Shown piece after piece: positions 45,553-54,279 of a stretch of DNA of 64,000 nt. Within the stretch, counting starts at the first letter, position 1. Every line of letters starts with the position of its first letter. A program made the position numbers and the translations under genes. Origin of the DNA: Streptomyces diastatochromogenes (GTDB lineage Bacteria > Actinomycetota > Actinomycetes > Streptomycetales > Streptomycetaceae). The notes beneath the pieces were generated by a model. The model did not search any database. It was not told the origin of the DNA and saw only the letters and a list, made by a program, of their open reading frames with translations. Where the stretch lies: assembly GCF_002242805.1 (NCBI RefSeq), contig NZ_MCGQ01000014.1:186001-250000 (forward strand), read 5' to 3'.

Positions 45553-47067
45553 ATGGCTGAACGGTACGTAATGTCCATCGATCAGGGCACCAACTCCACC
45601 CGATGCATTCTGTTCGACCACCGTGGACGGCTGGTGTCGGTCGCACAGAGGGAGCACCAGCAGCACTTTCCCCGGCCCGGCTGGGTCGAGCACGACGCCG
45701 TCGAGATCTGGCACAACCTGCAGCGCGTCGTGCCCGAGGCACTGTCCGGCGCCGGCCTCGACGCGGGACAGGTCGCCGCCATCGGCCTGGCCAACCAGCG
45801 GGAGACCACCGTGCTCTGGAACCGGCACACGGGCGCCCCGCTGGGCCGGGCGATCGTCTGGCAGGACACCCGCACGGGGCCGCTCGTCGAGGAGTTCGGA
45901 CAGCGCCCCGGAGAGGAGTTCTTCCTGGAGCGCTGCGGTCTGCCGCCCTCCACCTACTTCTCGGCGCTGCGGATCCGCTGGCTGTTCGACCACGTCAAGG
46001 GCCTGGAACAGCGTGCGAAGGACGGCGAGGTGCTGTTCGGAACGATCGAGAGCTGGCTGATCTGGAACCTCACCGGGGGCGCCGACGGCGGCCTGCACAT
46101 CACCGACCCCACCAACGCCAGCCGCACGATGCTGATGAACATCCGCACCCTCACCTGGGACGAGGAGCTGCTCTCCTTCTTCGGTGTGCCCCGCTCGATG
46201 CTGCCCGAGATCCGATCGTCCGCCGAGCTGTACGACGACGCCCGCGCGCTGCTCCCGGGCGTCTCCATCACGGCAGCCCTCGGCGACCAGCAGGCCGCCC
46301 TCTTCGGCCAGACCTGCTTCTCCCCGGGCGAGGCGAAGTGCACCTACGGAACGGGCAGCTTCCTGCTGCTCAACACCGGCAACGACCTGGTGCGGTCCCG
46401 GAACGGACTCCTCACCACCGTCGCCTACAAGATCGGGGACCAGCAGCCGGTCTACGCCCTGGAAGGTTCGATCGCCGTCACCGGCGCACTGGTCCAGTGG
46501 TTCCGCGACCGCCTGGGACTGATCAGCAGCGCCCCGGAGATCGAGACCCTCGCGCGGACGGTCGAGGACAACGGCGGCTGCTACATCGTCCCCGCGTTCT
46601 CGGGCCTGTTCGCACCCCACTGGCGCAGCGACGCGCGCGGGGTCATCGTCGGCCTCACCTCGTACATCACCAAGGGACACCTGGCGCGTGCGGTCCTGGA
46701 GGCCACCGGCTGGCAGACCCGGGAGGTCGTCGACGCCATGAACGCCGACTCCTCCCTCGCCCTCACCCAGCTCAAGGTGGACGGCGGCATGACGGCGGAC
46801 AACCTGCTCATGCAGTTCGTGGCCGACGTCCTCGACGTGCCCGTGGTACGGCCCATGGTCGCCGAGACGGTCTCCCTCGGCGCCGCCTACGCGGCCGGAC
46901 TCGCCGCCGGCTACTGGCCCGACCTGGAGGTACTGCGCCGCAACTGGCACCGGGCCGGGCAGTGGCTCCCCGACATGGACCCCGAACGGCGCCAGTGGGA
47001 GTACGAGAACTGGCAGCGGGCCGTGGAGCGCTCCCTGGGGTGGGTCAGACCACCGCGACCTTCCTGA
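45553..47067 (+). CDS. glpK: Glycerol kinase
   Basis: 504 aa, normal length. YVMSIDQGTNSTRCILFDH (phosphate 1), FPRPGWVEHDAVEIWHNLQR, GLANQRETTVLWNRHTG, KCTYGTGSFLLLNTG and LKVDGGMTADNLLMQFVAD are the classical GlpK motifs. It phosphorylates glycerol to sn-glycerol 3-phosphate in the cytoplasm. Start ATG with GGAAGG (45536-45541). It ends 50 nt before the stop of the convergent monooxygenase gene, so nothing follows it in its operon. It must rely on a glycerol facilitator and a G3P dehydrogenase coded elsewhere; the FAD enzyme at 21812-23215 is one candidate in this window. Confidence 0.96.
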   Translation: MAERYVMSIDQGTNSTRCILFDHRGRLVSVAQREHQQHFPRPGWVEHDAVEIWHNLQRVVPEALSGAGLDAGQVAAIGLANQRETTVLWNRHTGAPLGRAIVWQDTRTGPLVEEFGQRPGEEFFLERCGLPPSTYFSALRIRWLFDHVKGLEQRAKDGEVLFGTIESWLIWNLTGGADGGLHITDPTNASRTMLMNIRTLTWDEELLSFFGVPRSMLPEIRSSAELYDDARALLPGVSITAALGDQQAALFGQTCFSPGEAKCTYGTGSFLLLNTGNDLVRSRNGLLTTVAYKIGDQQPVYALEGSIAVTGALVQWFRDRLGLISSAPEIETLARTVEDNGGCYIVPAFSGLFAPHWRSDARGVIVGLTSYITKGHLARAVLEATGWQTREVVDAMNADSSLALTQLKVDGGMTADNLLMQFVADVLDVPVVRPMVAETVSLGAAYAAGLAAGYWPDLEVLRRNWHRAGQWLPDMDPERRQWEYENWQRAVERSLGWVRPPRPS

Positions 47068-47117
47068 GCCGGGCTCTCCGTCAGACCTGCGGCGTTTGCG
47101 ACAACTCGCGTGCTGGG

Positions 47118-48266
47118 TCAGTGGTGCTGGGTCATGTGGGCGAGGACCTGGGCGGCGCCGTCGGGGCTGAAGGCGTCGTCGATGGCCCCGGCTGCTGCTT
47201 CGGCGGCTTCGACGGAGCGCGGCAGCAGGATCTTCTCGTAGGCGGTGACGGCCTGGTCGATGGTGGCGTTGTCGATGAGGGCCTGGGCGAGGTCGGCGCC
47301 GTCGAGCATGGCGAGGTTGGCACCCATCCCGGAGAACGGGGACATGAGGTGGGCGGCGTCGCCCAGGAGGGTGAGGCCGGGCGTGTGCGTCCAGGTGTGT
47401 GGGACGGGCAGGGCGTACAGGGGGCGGTTGACGTAGCCCGTGTCGCTGTCGGTGATGAACCCGAGCAGGTGGTCGCTCCAGCCGGTGAACCGGCTCAGGA
47501 GGGTGTCACGCACGGCAGCGGTGTCGGTGAGGTCGAGCCCGGCCTGCTGGTGCCAGTCCTCGTCGGTTCGCATGGCGACGTAGACGCGGATGTGTCCGCC
47601 GCTGTTGCGCTGGGAGACGAAGCCCTGCTGGTTGTGGAGGGCCATCATGGTGCCGGCGGCAGTGAGTGCCGCGAGGCGGGGATGGCGGGTGTCGACGTCG
47701 TTGAATCCGGCCTCGACGAAGGTGACACCGGTGTAGCGGGGCGTCGCATCCGTCAGCAGGCGGCGGACCTTGGACCAGGCGCCGTCGGCGCCGATGACGA
47801 GCTCGGCGTCGGTGGTGGTGCCGTCGGCGAAGTGCAGACGGTGGATGCCGTCGCCGACGGGCTCGACGCGGGTGACTTTGTGGGCCCAGTGCACGGTGCC
47901 GGGCTTGAGAGAGTCCAGCAGGAGGCTGTGCAGCCGGCCGCGGTCGATCTCGGGGTTGCCCTCGGTGGTGTCGGCCTCGGGCGGGATGCCGTCGAACACG
48001 ATCCGGCCGTCGGCGCCGACCAGGCGCATCTGCTGGCCCTCGGGGCGGGCCAAGGCGAGGAAGTCGTCCAGCAAGTCGGCCGCACGCAGAGCGTACTGGC
48101 CGGTGTCGGGGTGCATGTCCAGGGTGCCGCCCTGGTCGCGGGCGGCGGGAGAAGCGTCGAGATCGTAGACCGTGACGGGGATGTCGTGCCGCTGGAGGAT
48201 GCGGGCGCACGTCAGTCCGCCGGGGCCGGCTCCGATGACCGCGATGCGGGGGGTGGTGGCGTTCAC
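47118..48266 (-). CDS. FAD-dependent monooxygenase (TetX/PHBH class A type)
   Basis: 382 aa. FAD-binding IAVIGAGPGGLTCARILQ at residues 8-25 and the second motif LLGDAAHLMSPFSGMGANLA near residue 300; LVIGADGAWSKVRRLL is the DG motif. It resembles TetX-like flavoprotein hydroxylases, which use NAD(P)H and O2 to hydroxylate aromatic or antibiotic substrates. The start is GTG 48266 with GAGAGAAGG ahead; an ATG at 48284 lacks a ribosome site. It is divergent from a TetR regulator with an AT-rich operator region between, so it is likely repressed by that regulator and induced by its substrate. Confidence 0.9.
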   Translation of the reverse strand: MNATTPRIAVIGAGPGGLTCARILQRHDIPVTVYDLDASPAARDQGGTLDMHPDTGQYALRAADLLDDFLALARPEGQQMRLVGADGRIVFDGIPPEADTTEGNPEIDRGRLHSLLLDSLKPGTVHWAHKVTRVEPVGDGIHRLHFADGTTTDAELVIGADGAWSKVRRLLTDATPRYTGVTFVEAGFNDVDTRHPRLAALTAAGTMMALHNQQGFVSQRNSGGHIRVYVAMRTDEDWHQQAGLDLTDTAAVRDTLLSRFTGWSDHLLGFITDSDTGYVNRPLYALPVPHTWTHTPGLTLLGDAAHLMSPFSGMGANLAMLDGADLAQALIDNATIDQAVTAYEKILLPRSVEAAEAAAGAIDDAFSPDGAAQVLAHMTQHH

Positions 48267-48328
48267 AGTGGCGCCTTCTCTCATGCTGATGCACTTGAAC
48301 TTGCGCAACCACAAAAACACACTCACCC

Positions 48329-48377
48329 AAAAAGTGCAACGACCCAACTTTTTATGTCGGCGTCTTTTCTTTATGAT
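48329..48377 (+). promoter_or_regulatory. TetR operator and leaderless -10 in the divergent monooxygenase/tetR region
   Basis: AAAAAGT (48329-48335) and ACTTTTT (48347-48353) form an inverted repeat with an 11-bp centre in a strikingly AT-rich stretch. TATGAT (48372-48377) lies exactly 6 nt before the tetR ATG, a leaderless-type -10; the right arm of the repeat falls where the -35 would be. Binding here would block both divergent genes. Confidence 0.65.
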
Positions 48378-48383
48378 GCAGGC

Positions 48384-48959
48384 ATGACTGCAACCGTGGG
48401 GCGCCGCGAGCGCAAGAAGGCCGCCACCCGCCAGGCGCTGGCCGACACCGCCCTGAGCCTGTTCCTCGAACGCGGCTACGACAGCGTCACCATCCGCGAC
48501 ATCGCAGACGCCGTGGACGTCTCGACCACCACGCTGCTCAAGTACTTCCCCACCAAGGAAGCGCTCGTCTTCGACGAGGACACCGAGCAGGAGGCCGGCC
48601 TCGTCGCCGCCGTCCGCGACCGGCCGGAGGGCCAGGGCATCCCCCAGGCGCTGTGCGCGCACATCAAGCGGGTACGGACCAGTGCCGGGGACTGGGATGC
48701 ACGGTTCGCCGCCTTCGCGCGCCTCGTCAATGACACGCCGGCCCTGAGCGAGTACGGGCACCGCATGTGGATGCGCCACCAGGACGCCCTCGCCCGTGCC
48801 ATCGCCGAGGCCACCGGCAGTCGGCCCGACGACCACCGGTGCGCCGCACTTGCCCACTTCGCCCTGGAGACCTCGGCCTTCGCCCATCGCACCGACGACC
48901 CCGAACGCGCCATGGACGCCGCCTTCGCTCTCCTCCAAGACGGCTGGGGCGCCGCCTGA
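48384..48959 (+). CDS. TetR-family repressor
   Basis: 191 aa. Typical TetR N-terminus: ERKKAATRQALADTALSLFL and TIRDIADAVDVSTTTLLKYF form the helix-turn-helix. The C-terminal ligand domain is helical (DARFAAFARLVNDTPALSEY; AALAHFALETSAFAHR). Divergent from the FAD monooxygenase, whose expression it probably controls together with its own. No ribosome site precedes the ATG; see the -10 at 48372. Confidence 0.92.
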   Translation: MTATVGRRERKKAATRQALADTALSLFLERGYDSVTIRDIADAVDVSTTTLLKYFPTKEALVFDEDTEQEAGLVAAVRDRPEGQGIPQALCAHIKRVRTSAGDWDARFAAFARLVNDTPALSEYGHRMWMRHQDALARAIAEATGSRPDDHRCAALAHFALETSAFAHRTDDPERAMDAAFALLQDGWGAA

Positions 48960-49063
48960 CGGATCACGCGGCGAAGGCGGTCAACCGGCGCCCCTGCGGC
49001 CAACCGCTCGGCGAAGAGGTCTCGGCGTGCTCCTTGTCCGGACCGGGTCGTGAAGTGGACCGG

Positions 49064-49540
49064 TCACATGTTCGCGGCCCCGGACTTGATGGCCTCGCGG
49101 ATACGGAAGTAGGTGCCGCAGCGACATATGTTGCGGATGCCGTCCAGGTCGGCGTCGGTGATCTCGCGGCCCTCCTCGGCGGCGCGGCGGACCAGCGCGA
49201 CGGCGGCCATGATCTGGCCCGGCTGGCAGTAGCCGCACTGGGCCACGTCATGGTCGAGCCACGCCTGCTGCATCGGGTGCAGGTCCGCCCCCACCGTGGC
49301 CGGAAGTCCTTCGATGGTGGTGACTTCGTCGGTCGGCTTCAGGTTCCCGACCGGAATCGCACAGGGGTTGACCGCCTTGCCGTTGAGGTGGCTGGTGCAC
49401 GCCTTGCAGACGTTGATGCCGCAGCCGTACTTGGGACCGGTGACGCCCAGAACGTCGCGCAGCACCCACAACAGCCGCAGGTCGTCGTCGACATCGACGG
49501 TGACCTGCTCGCCGTTGAGGCGGAAAGTGTGCTCGGGCAC
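49064..49540 (-). CDS. [2Fe-2S] subunit of a molybdenum hydroxylase (isoquinoline 1-oxidoreductase-like, small)
   Basis: 158 aa. Ferredoxin-like N-terminal domain with YGCGINVCKACTSHLNG and a fourth Cys in AVNPC; helical second domain with VAQCGYCQPGQIM and NICRCGTYFRI binding the second cluster. This is the XdhC/IorA-type two-cluster electron-transfer subunit. GTG start at 49540, AAGGAG upstream, 14 nt after the stop of the large subunit. No separate FAD subunit is present, as in isoquinoline 1-oxidoreductase and related aldehyde oxidoreductases. Confidence 0.93.
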   Translation of the reverse strand: MPEHTFRLNGEQVTVDVDDDLRLLWVLRDVLGVTGPKYGCGINVCKACTSHLNGKAVNPCAIPVGNLKPTDEVTTIEGLPATVGADLHPMQQAWLDHDVAQCGYCQPGQIMAAVALVRRAAEEGREITDADLDGIRNICRCGTYFRIREAIKSGAANM

Positions 49541-49554
49541 GGAGGCTCCTTGCG

Positions 49555-51861
49555 TCAGTAGGCGTGGTCCAGGCCGTCGGTCGGGGACGGAGGGATGGGC
49601 GGGACGGTCGGTTTGGGCGTGAAGGAGAGCGTGCCGTGGTTGATCGGAAAGCGCGTCGGCATGGTGCCCGTGGCGCGGCCGTAGGCACAGGCCACCGCGG
49701 CCATCGACGCGGCGACGCCGAGTTCCCCCGCACCGCCGGGCTCGCCCGTGGTGGTCGGCATGACGATGATCTCCAGCTCGGGCGGTGTGTTCCACTGCCG
49801 GGTGTAGAAGTAGTTGTCCCAGCTCGCCTCGAGGAAGTACCCGTCGCGCAGGTGCAGGCTGGAGGTGAGGGTCTGCGCGATGCCGTCCATGACGCCGCCC
49901 ATCATCTGGGCTTCCAGACCGCGCGGGTTGACGGCGAGGCCGACGTCCACGGCGAAGACGGCCTTGGTGACGCGCGGTCCGGCCACACCGTCGCGGACGG
50001 GACGGTTGACGGTCTCCGGCCGGCAGTCGATCTCCACCAGCGCCGCGCTGACGGAGTGGTACTCGGAGTGGAAGGCGATGCCCTGTGCGGTGCCGGCCGG
50101 CATCGTCCGCCCCCAGTCACCGACTTCGGCGACCTTGTCCAGCACGGCCCGGGAGCGATCGTCGTGCAGGAACGCGCGCCGGAACCGGAAGGGGTCCTTG
50201 CCCGTCTTCGCCGCGAGCCGATCGACGACCAGCTCCCGGGCGCAGGTGACGTCGGGCGAGTAGACGTTGCGCATGCTCCCGGTGTTGAAGTCCTTGTTCG
50301 TCTCGCTGAGCAGCCGGCTGCTGACACCGAAGTCGTAGGGCATCGACTGGGAGAGCTGGAAGAACGTCTCGGAGAAACCGGCGTCGCCCACCGGCAGCCT
50401 CGCGGCCAGGGCGGTGAAGACCTCGCCGAGCCCATGGCTCAGGTCCGTGGCGACGCTGGTGTGGCGCTGCTGGTAGCCGAGCACGGTGTTGCCGAGGTAG
50501 GAGATGCGCACACGTGAGGTGGCCATGGGGTGGGCGCGCCCCTGACGGCAGTCGTCGGCCCGGTGCCACATGAGCTTGACCGGCTTGCCCATCTTCTGGG
50601 AGGTCTCCGCGGCTTCCAGCGCGGCGTCGAAGAACAGCTTCCGCCCGAAGGACCCGCCGCCTTGGGCGACGTGCACGGTGACCGCGTGGGCCGGAAGCCC
50701 GAGTCGGGCGGCGATGGTCTCCTGGGCGACGATCGGCGACTTGAGAGACGCCCACACATCGGCGCGGTCGTCCCGCACGTCGGCTATCGCGCAGTTGGGT
50801 TCCAGCGCGCTGTTCCCACGGAAGCTGAAGGTGAACTTCCCTTCCACGCTCGGGGTCAGCGGCGGGAGCCCGAGGGGCAGTTCGGCGGCTCGCAGGTCCT
50901 CCAGCACCGACTCGTCGGACTGTCCTTCCGCGGTTCCGGGTCGCCACACCACGCGCAGGGCGCGTACGGCGTCGATGCACTGGCCGAAGGTCTCCGCGCG
51001 CACCGCCACTCCGGTGGAGATCACGACGGCGTCGGTGACGCCCGGCATGGCGCGCACCTCGTCCAGGTTGGACACCGATCCGACCGTGCCGTTGATGGTC
51101 GGCGGACGGCACACCATCGTCGGCCTGGCGTCCGGGATGTCGAGATCCATCGTGAACTTCTTGCGCCCGGTGACCGCGGCGAGCGCGTCGATCCGGTTGC
51201 GCGGTGTGCCGATGACGGTGAAGTCCGCGCGGGGCTTGAGCTCCACGGCCACCTGCTGGGTCCGCACGCTCGCGGCCTTCTCGGCGAGTGCGCCGATGCC
51301 GATGCTCCGGCCCGCGAGATCGGTGACGACTCCGGCCTTCAGGGTGAGGTCGGTGACCACCGCGCCCAGCTCGACCGCCGCGGCCTGCAGCAGCCGGCCC
51401 CGGGCGACCGCGGCGGCGACCCGGATCGGACGGTAGGTCGATATGGTCGTGTTGGACGCGCCGGTGAGCTGGTTGAACAGCAGCTCCGGCCGCGCGTCGG
51501 CCAGGGTGACCCGCACCCGCTCCAGCGGTACGTCCATCTCCTCGGCGATCAGCATGGCCGTCGACGTGGTGATCCCCTGCCCCACCTCGGCCCGCGGCAG
51601 CGCGAACGAGACGGTGCCGTCCGTGTGGACCTCGACGGTGATCAGGTCCGAGGTCGGCAGAGCCGCCGCGGTCATCACGTCGTTGAGGTCGAGCAGTTCC
51701 GTGGGTTCCGGTGACGGAATGCCGGCCTCGGCCTCCGGCGCCGCACCCAGCTCGGCGGCGGCCACCAGGGTGGAGGCCGCGAGCACGTAGCCGAGGAACC
51801 GCCTGCGCCCGACGACGTGCGTTCCGGATTCCGGGTGCGTCGAACGATCGGCGCTGGTCAT
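49555..51861 (-). CDS. Molybdopterin-binding subunit (isoquinoline 1-oxidoreductase-like, large), Tat signal
   Basis: 768 aa. A twin-arginine leader (VVGRRRFLGYVLAASTLVAA) indicates export in a folded form, presumably with the small subunit carried along. Molybdenum cofactor loops: ALPRAEVGQGITTSTAMLIA, VAQGGGSFGRKLF and a C-terminal PGGAGELGVAASMAAVACA carrying the catalytic-type Glu. It oxidises an aldehyde or hydroxylates an N-heterocycle. Start ATG 51861 with GGAGG. The large subunit gene precedes the small one. The usual membrane cytochrome c partner is not coded here. Confidence 0.92.
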   Translation of the reverse strand: MTSADRSTHPESGTHVVGRRRFLGYVLAASTLVAAAELGAAPEAEAGIPSPEPTELLDLNDVMTAAALPTSDLITVEVHTDGTVSFALPRAEVGQGITTSTAMLIAEEMDVPLERVRVTLADARPELLFNQLTGASNTTISTYRPIRVAAAVARGRLLQAAAVELGAVVTDLTLKAGVVTDLAGRSIGIGALAEKAASVRTQQVAVELKPRADFTVIGTPRNRIDALAAVTGRKKFTMDLDIPDARPTMVCRPPTINGTVGSVSNLDEVRAMPGVTDAVVISTGVAVRAETFGQCIDAVRALRVVWRPGTAEGQSDESVLEDLRAAELPLGLPPLTPSVEGKFTFSFRGNSALEPNCAIADVRDDRADVWASLKSPIVAQETIAARLGLPAHAVTVHVAQGGGSFGRKLFFDAALEAAETSQKMGKPVKLMWHRADDCRQGRAHPMATSRVRISYLGNTVLGYQQRHTSVATDLSHGLGEVFTALAARLPVGDAGFSETFFQLSQSMPYDFGVSSRLLSETNKDFNTGSMRNVYSPDVTCARELVVDRLAAKTGKDPFRFRRAFLHDDRSRAVLDKVAEVGDWGRTMPAGTAQGIAFHSEYHSVSAALVEIDCRPETVNRPVRDGVAGPRVTKAVFAVDVGLAVNPRGLEAQMMGGVMDGIAQTLTSSLHLRDGYFLEASWDNYFYTRQWNTPPELEIIVMPTTTGEPGGAGELGVAASMAAVACAYGRATGTMPTRFPINHGTLSFTPKPTVPPIPPSPTDGLDHAY

Positions 51862-51919
51862 CGACGGGACCTCCGCTCTACGCCACCATGGCCACTTCCG
51901 CCGGCCGCGTGACTCTGTC

Positions 51920-51937
51920 ACCACCCAACTCGGTGGT
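51920..51937. promoter_or_regulatory. Inverted repeat upstream of the molybdenum hydroxylase operon
   Basis: ACCACC-CAACTC-GGTGGT is a perfect 6-bp dyad about 60 nt upstream of the large-subunit ATG; beside it GTGAC-TCT-GTCAC (51909-51921) is another. One of them could be an operator. No regulator gene is adjacent, and the rest of the 51862-52027 interval shows nothing. Confidence 0.35.
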
Positions 51938-52027
51938 TCTATCACGCACTTCCGGGTGTACAGCAGGGGTCCCGCTCCGTCGGCGGTCCGGTTGCCGACG
52001 AACCACGGAGGCTCGGGGGACATGGCC

Positions 52028-54193
52028 TCAGGCAGGGATGGCCTGTTCCGCCCAGATGACCTTTCCGTCGCGGCTGTGCCGGGTGCCCCAGCGCTCGGTG
52101 AACTGGGCGACCAGGAGCAGACCGCGGCCGCCCTCGTCGAAGGTCCGCGCACGGCGCAGGTGTGGAGCGGTGCTGCCGGCGTCGAAGACCTCGCAGGTCA
52201 GCGTGGACTGGAGGATCATCCGCAGCTGGATGGGGCTCTTGCCGTAGCGGATCGCGTTCGTCACCAGTTCGCTGACCACCAGTTCCGTGGTGAAGCCCAG
52301 CTCTTCCAGGCCCCAGGCGGCCAGCCTGTCGGACGCGTAGGCGCGGGCCCCGGAGACGGCCGCCGGGTCGGACGGAAGGTCCAGCGTGGCGACGTGGTCG
52401 GGGTCGAGTGCCCGGGTCCGCGCCAGGAGCAGGGCGACGTCATCGGACGGGCGGCTCGGCAGGAGCGCGGCCAGCAGACCGTCGCAGGTCTCGTCCAGCG
52501 ACTTCGGCGCCCGGGCGAGGATGTCGCTCAGCACCGTGCGTGCGGTGTCCACGTCACGCACACGGCTCTCGAGGAGGCCGTCGGTGTACAGCGCCAGAAG
52601 GCTGCCCTCCGGCAGTTCGAGCTGGGTGGTTTCGAAGGGGAGCCCGCCCAGGCCCAGGGGCGGTCCGATCGGCATCTCCGGGAAGGCGACGGCGTGGGAC
52701 GCCGGGGCGTCGCCGTCGGCGGTCGGGGGAGTCGCCACGGCCGGCAGCACATGGCCGGCGCTGGCCAGGGAGCACAGGTGGGAGACGGGGTCGTAGACCG
52801 CGTACAGGCAGGTGGCGCTGATCTCGCCCTCGTCCCGCGCCTCCTCGCGCTGCAGGCGGATGACCACGTCGTCCAGATGCGTGAGCAGTTCGTCGGGCAT
52901 CAGGTCGATGTCCGCGAAGGCGCGGACGGCCGTGCGCAGGCGGCCCATGGTGGCGGAGGCGTGCAGACCGCGGCCGACGACGTCACCCACGACGAGGGCG
53001 ACGCGGGCTCCGGACAGCGGTATCACGTCGTACCAGTCACCGCCCACGCCCGCGCGGGATCCGGTGGGCAGGTAGCGGGAGGCCGTGTCGACGGCGGACT
53101 GCTCCACCGCGCGTTGCGGCAGCAGGCTGCGCTGCAGGGTGAGCGCGGTGGAGCGCTCGTGGGTGTACCGGCGGGCGTTGTCGATGGACACGGCCGCTCT
53201 GGCCACGATCTCCTGAGCCAGGAGGAGATCGTCGTCGTCGAAGAGGGCGGCGGTTCGATGGCGGGAGAACTGGGCGAGACCCAGGGTTTCTCCGCGGGCC
53301 CGCAGAGGCACCAGAAGCATCGAGTGGAAGCCAGGGCCTCGCAGGGTGCGTCCGCTGTCCGGAGCCGGTGCCCACCACGCGGGCAGGCCGGAGGCCGTGA
53401 CGCGGTGCAGCAGGGCCTGTCCCGTGGCCAGTGCGCGAGCCGGCTCCGACCCCGCGGGATACGTGTGCGTGTGACCTGTGGCGACCGCGGAATCCGGGCA
53501 GCCGTCCAGGACGGACCGCTGGGCGATGCGGCACAGCACGGGTGTGTCCGTCGGCGGGTACGTGCCCTCCTCGTGCAGAACGGAGTCGAGGAGGTCGACC
53601 GTGACGAGGTCGGCGAAGTCCTCGGTGCCGAGGTCTGCCAGCTCCTGAGCGGTGCGGGCGGTGTCGAGGGTGGTCCCGATCCGCCTGCTCGCCTCGTTGG
53701 TCAGGATGAGGCGCCGCTGCAGCCGGCGGTCGCGCTCCTCCTGGTATGCGGCGACGACCTCTTCCGAGCCGCGGTCGACGTAGGCGAAAGCCGTCTCGAC
53801 GAGTTTGACCGTCGCCTCGTTGACCAGCTTCGAGTCACTGGTGAGACGGGCGGCCTCGCGTTGCATCAGCTGGAGCAGGGTCATGTGGCCGAGCCGGTAG
53901 GAACGCAGGAGCGTACTGATCGGTATCCCGCCCTGAGCGAACCTGCGACCGACCTCCAAGGAGTCGGAAGGCGCCTTCACCTCGGTCACGTCGAGGCCGT
54001 GCTCGAGGACATCCAGAAAGGTGGTGACGTGTCCGGTCGTCTCCTGCGCCGACAGGGCGGCGAGATCCTTGTCCTGCAACAGCTCGGGAAACTCGCTGTG
54101 CAAGCGTTGCACCATCATGTCGACCGACTGGTTCACCTGCGGCCTGAACTGCCGAGCCAGACGACGAAGGAACGCATCGACCTCGGTCCCCAT
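52028..54193 (-). CDS. Multidomain GAF-SpoIIE phosphatase fused to an anti-sigma-type ATPase
   Basis: 721 aa. The N-terminal about 150 residues form a helical sensor-like domain (PISTLLRSYRLGHMTLLQLM). A GAF domain follows (about 165-335; SMLLVPLRARGETLGLAQFS), then the SpoIIE PP2C domain (about 355-570; AGVGGDWYDVI, VVGDVVGRGLHASATMGRLR, LLALYTDGLLESR, SDDVALLLA). The C-terminal HATPase (about 590-721) has LVVSELVTNAIRYGKS and FDEGGRGLLLV. One polypeptide thus holds both phosphatase and kinase-type halves of a partner switch. There is no membrane helix. The cognate sigma factor and anti-anti-sigma protein are not adjacent. Confidence 0.92.
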   Translation of the reverse strand: MGTEVDAFLRRLARQFRPQVNQSVDMMVQRLHSEFPELLQDKDLAALSAQETTGHVTTFLDVLEHGLDVTEVKAPSDSLEVGRRFAQGGIPISTLLRSYRLGHMTLLQLMQREAARLTSDSKLVNEATVKLVETAFAYVDRGSEEVVAAYQEERDRRLQRRLILTNEASRRIGTTLDTARTAQELADLGTEDFADLVTVDLLDSVLHEEGTYPPTDTPVLCRIAQRSVLDGCPDSAVATGHTHTYPAGSEPARALATGQALLHRVTASGLPAWWAPAPDSGRTLRGPGFHSMLLVPLRARGETLGLAQFSRHRTAALFDDDDLLLAQEIVARAAVSIDNARRYTHERSTALTLQRSLLPQRAVEQSAVDTASRYLPTGSRAGVGGDWYDVIPLSGARVALVVGDVVGRGLHASATMGRLRTAVRAFADIDLMPDELLTHLDDVVIRLQREEARDEGEISATCLYAVYDPVSHLCSLASAGHVLPAVATPPTADGDAPASHAVAFPEMPIGPPLGLGGLPFETTQLELPEGSLLALYTDGLLESRVRDVDTARTVLSDILARAPKSLDETCDGLLAALLPSRPSDDVALLLARTRALDPDHVATLDLPSDPAAVSGARAYASDRLAAWGLEELGFTTELVVSELVTNAIRYGKSPIQLRMILQSTLTCEVFDAGSTAPHLRRARTFDEGGRGLLLVAQFTERWGTRHSRDGKVIWAEQAIPA

Positions 54194-54279
54194 GATGAAA
54201 ACGTACCGAAACGCCCGGACGCGCGCCCGTTCTAGCGCTGCTAGCCGCCGGGCGCGCGGGGCCGGTCAGCCGAAGGGCT

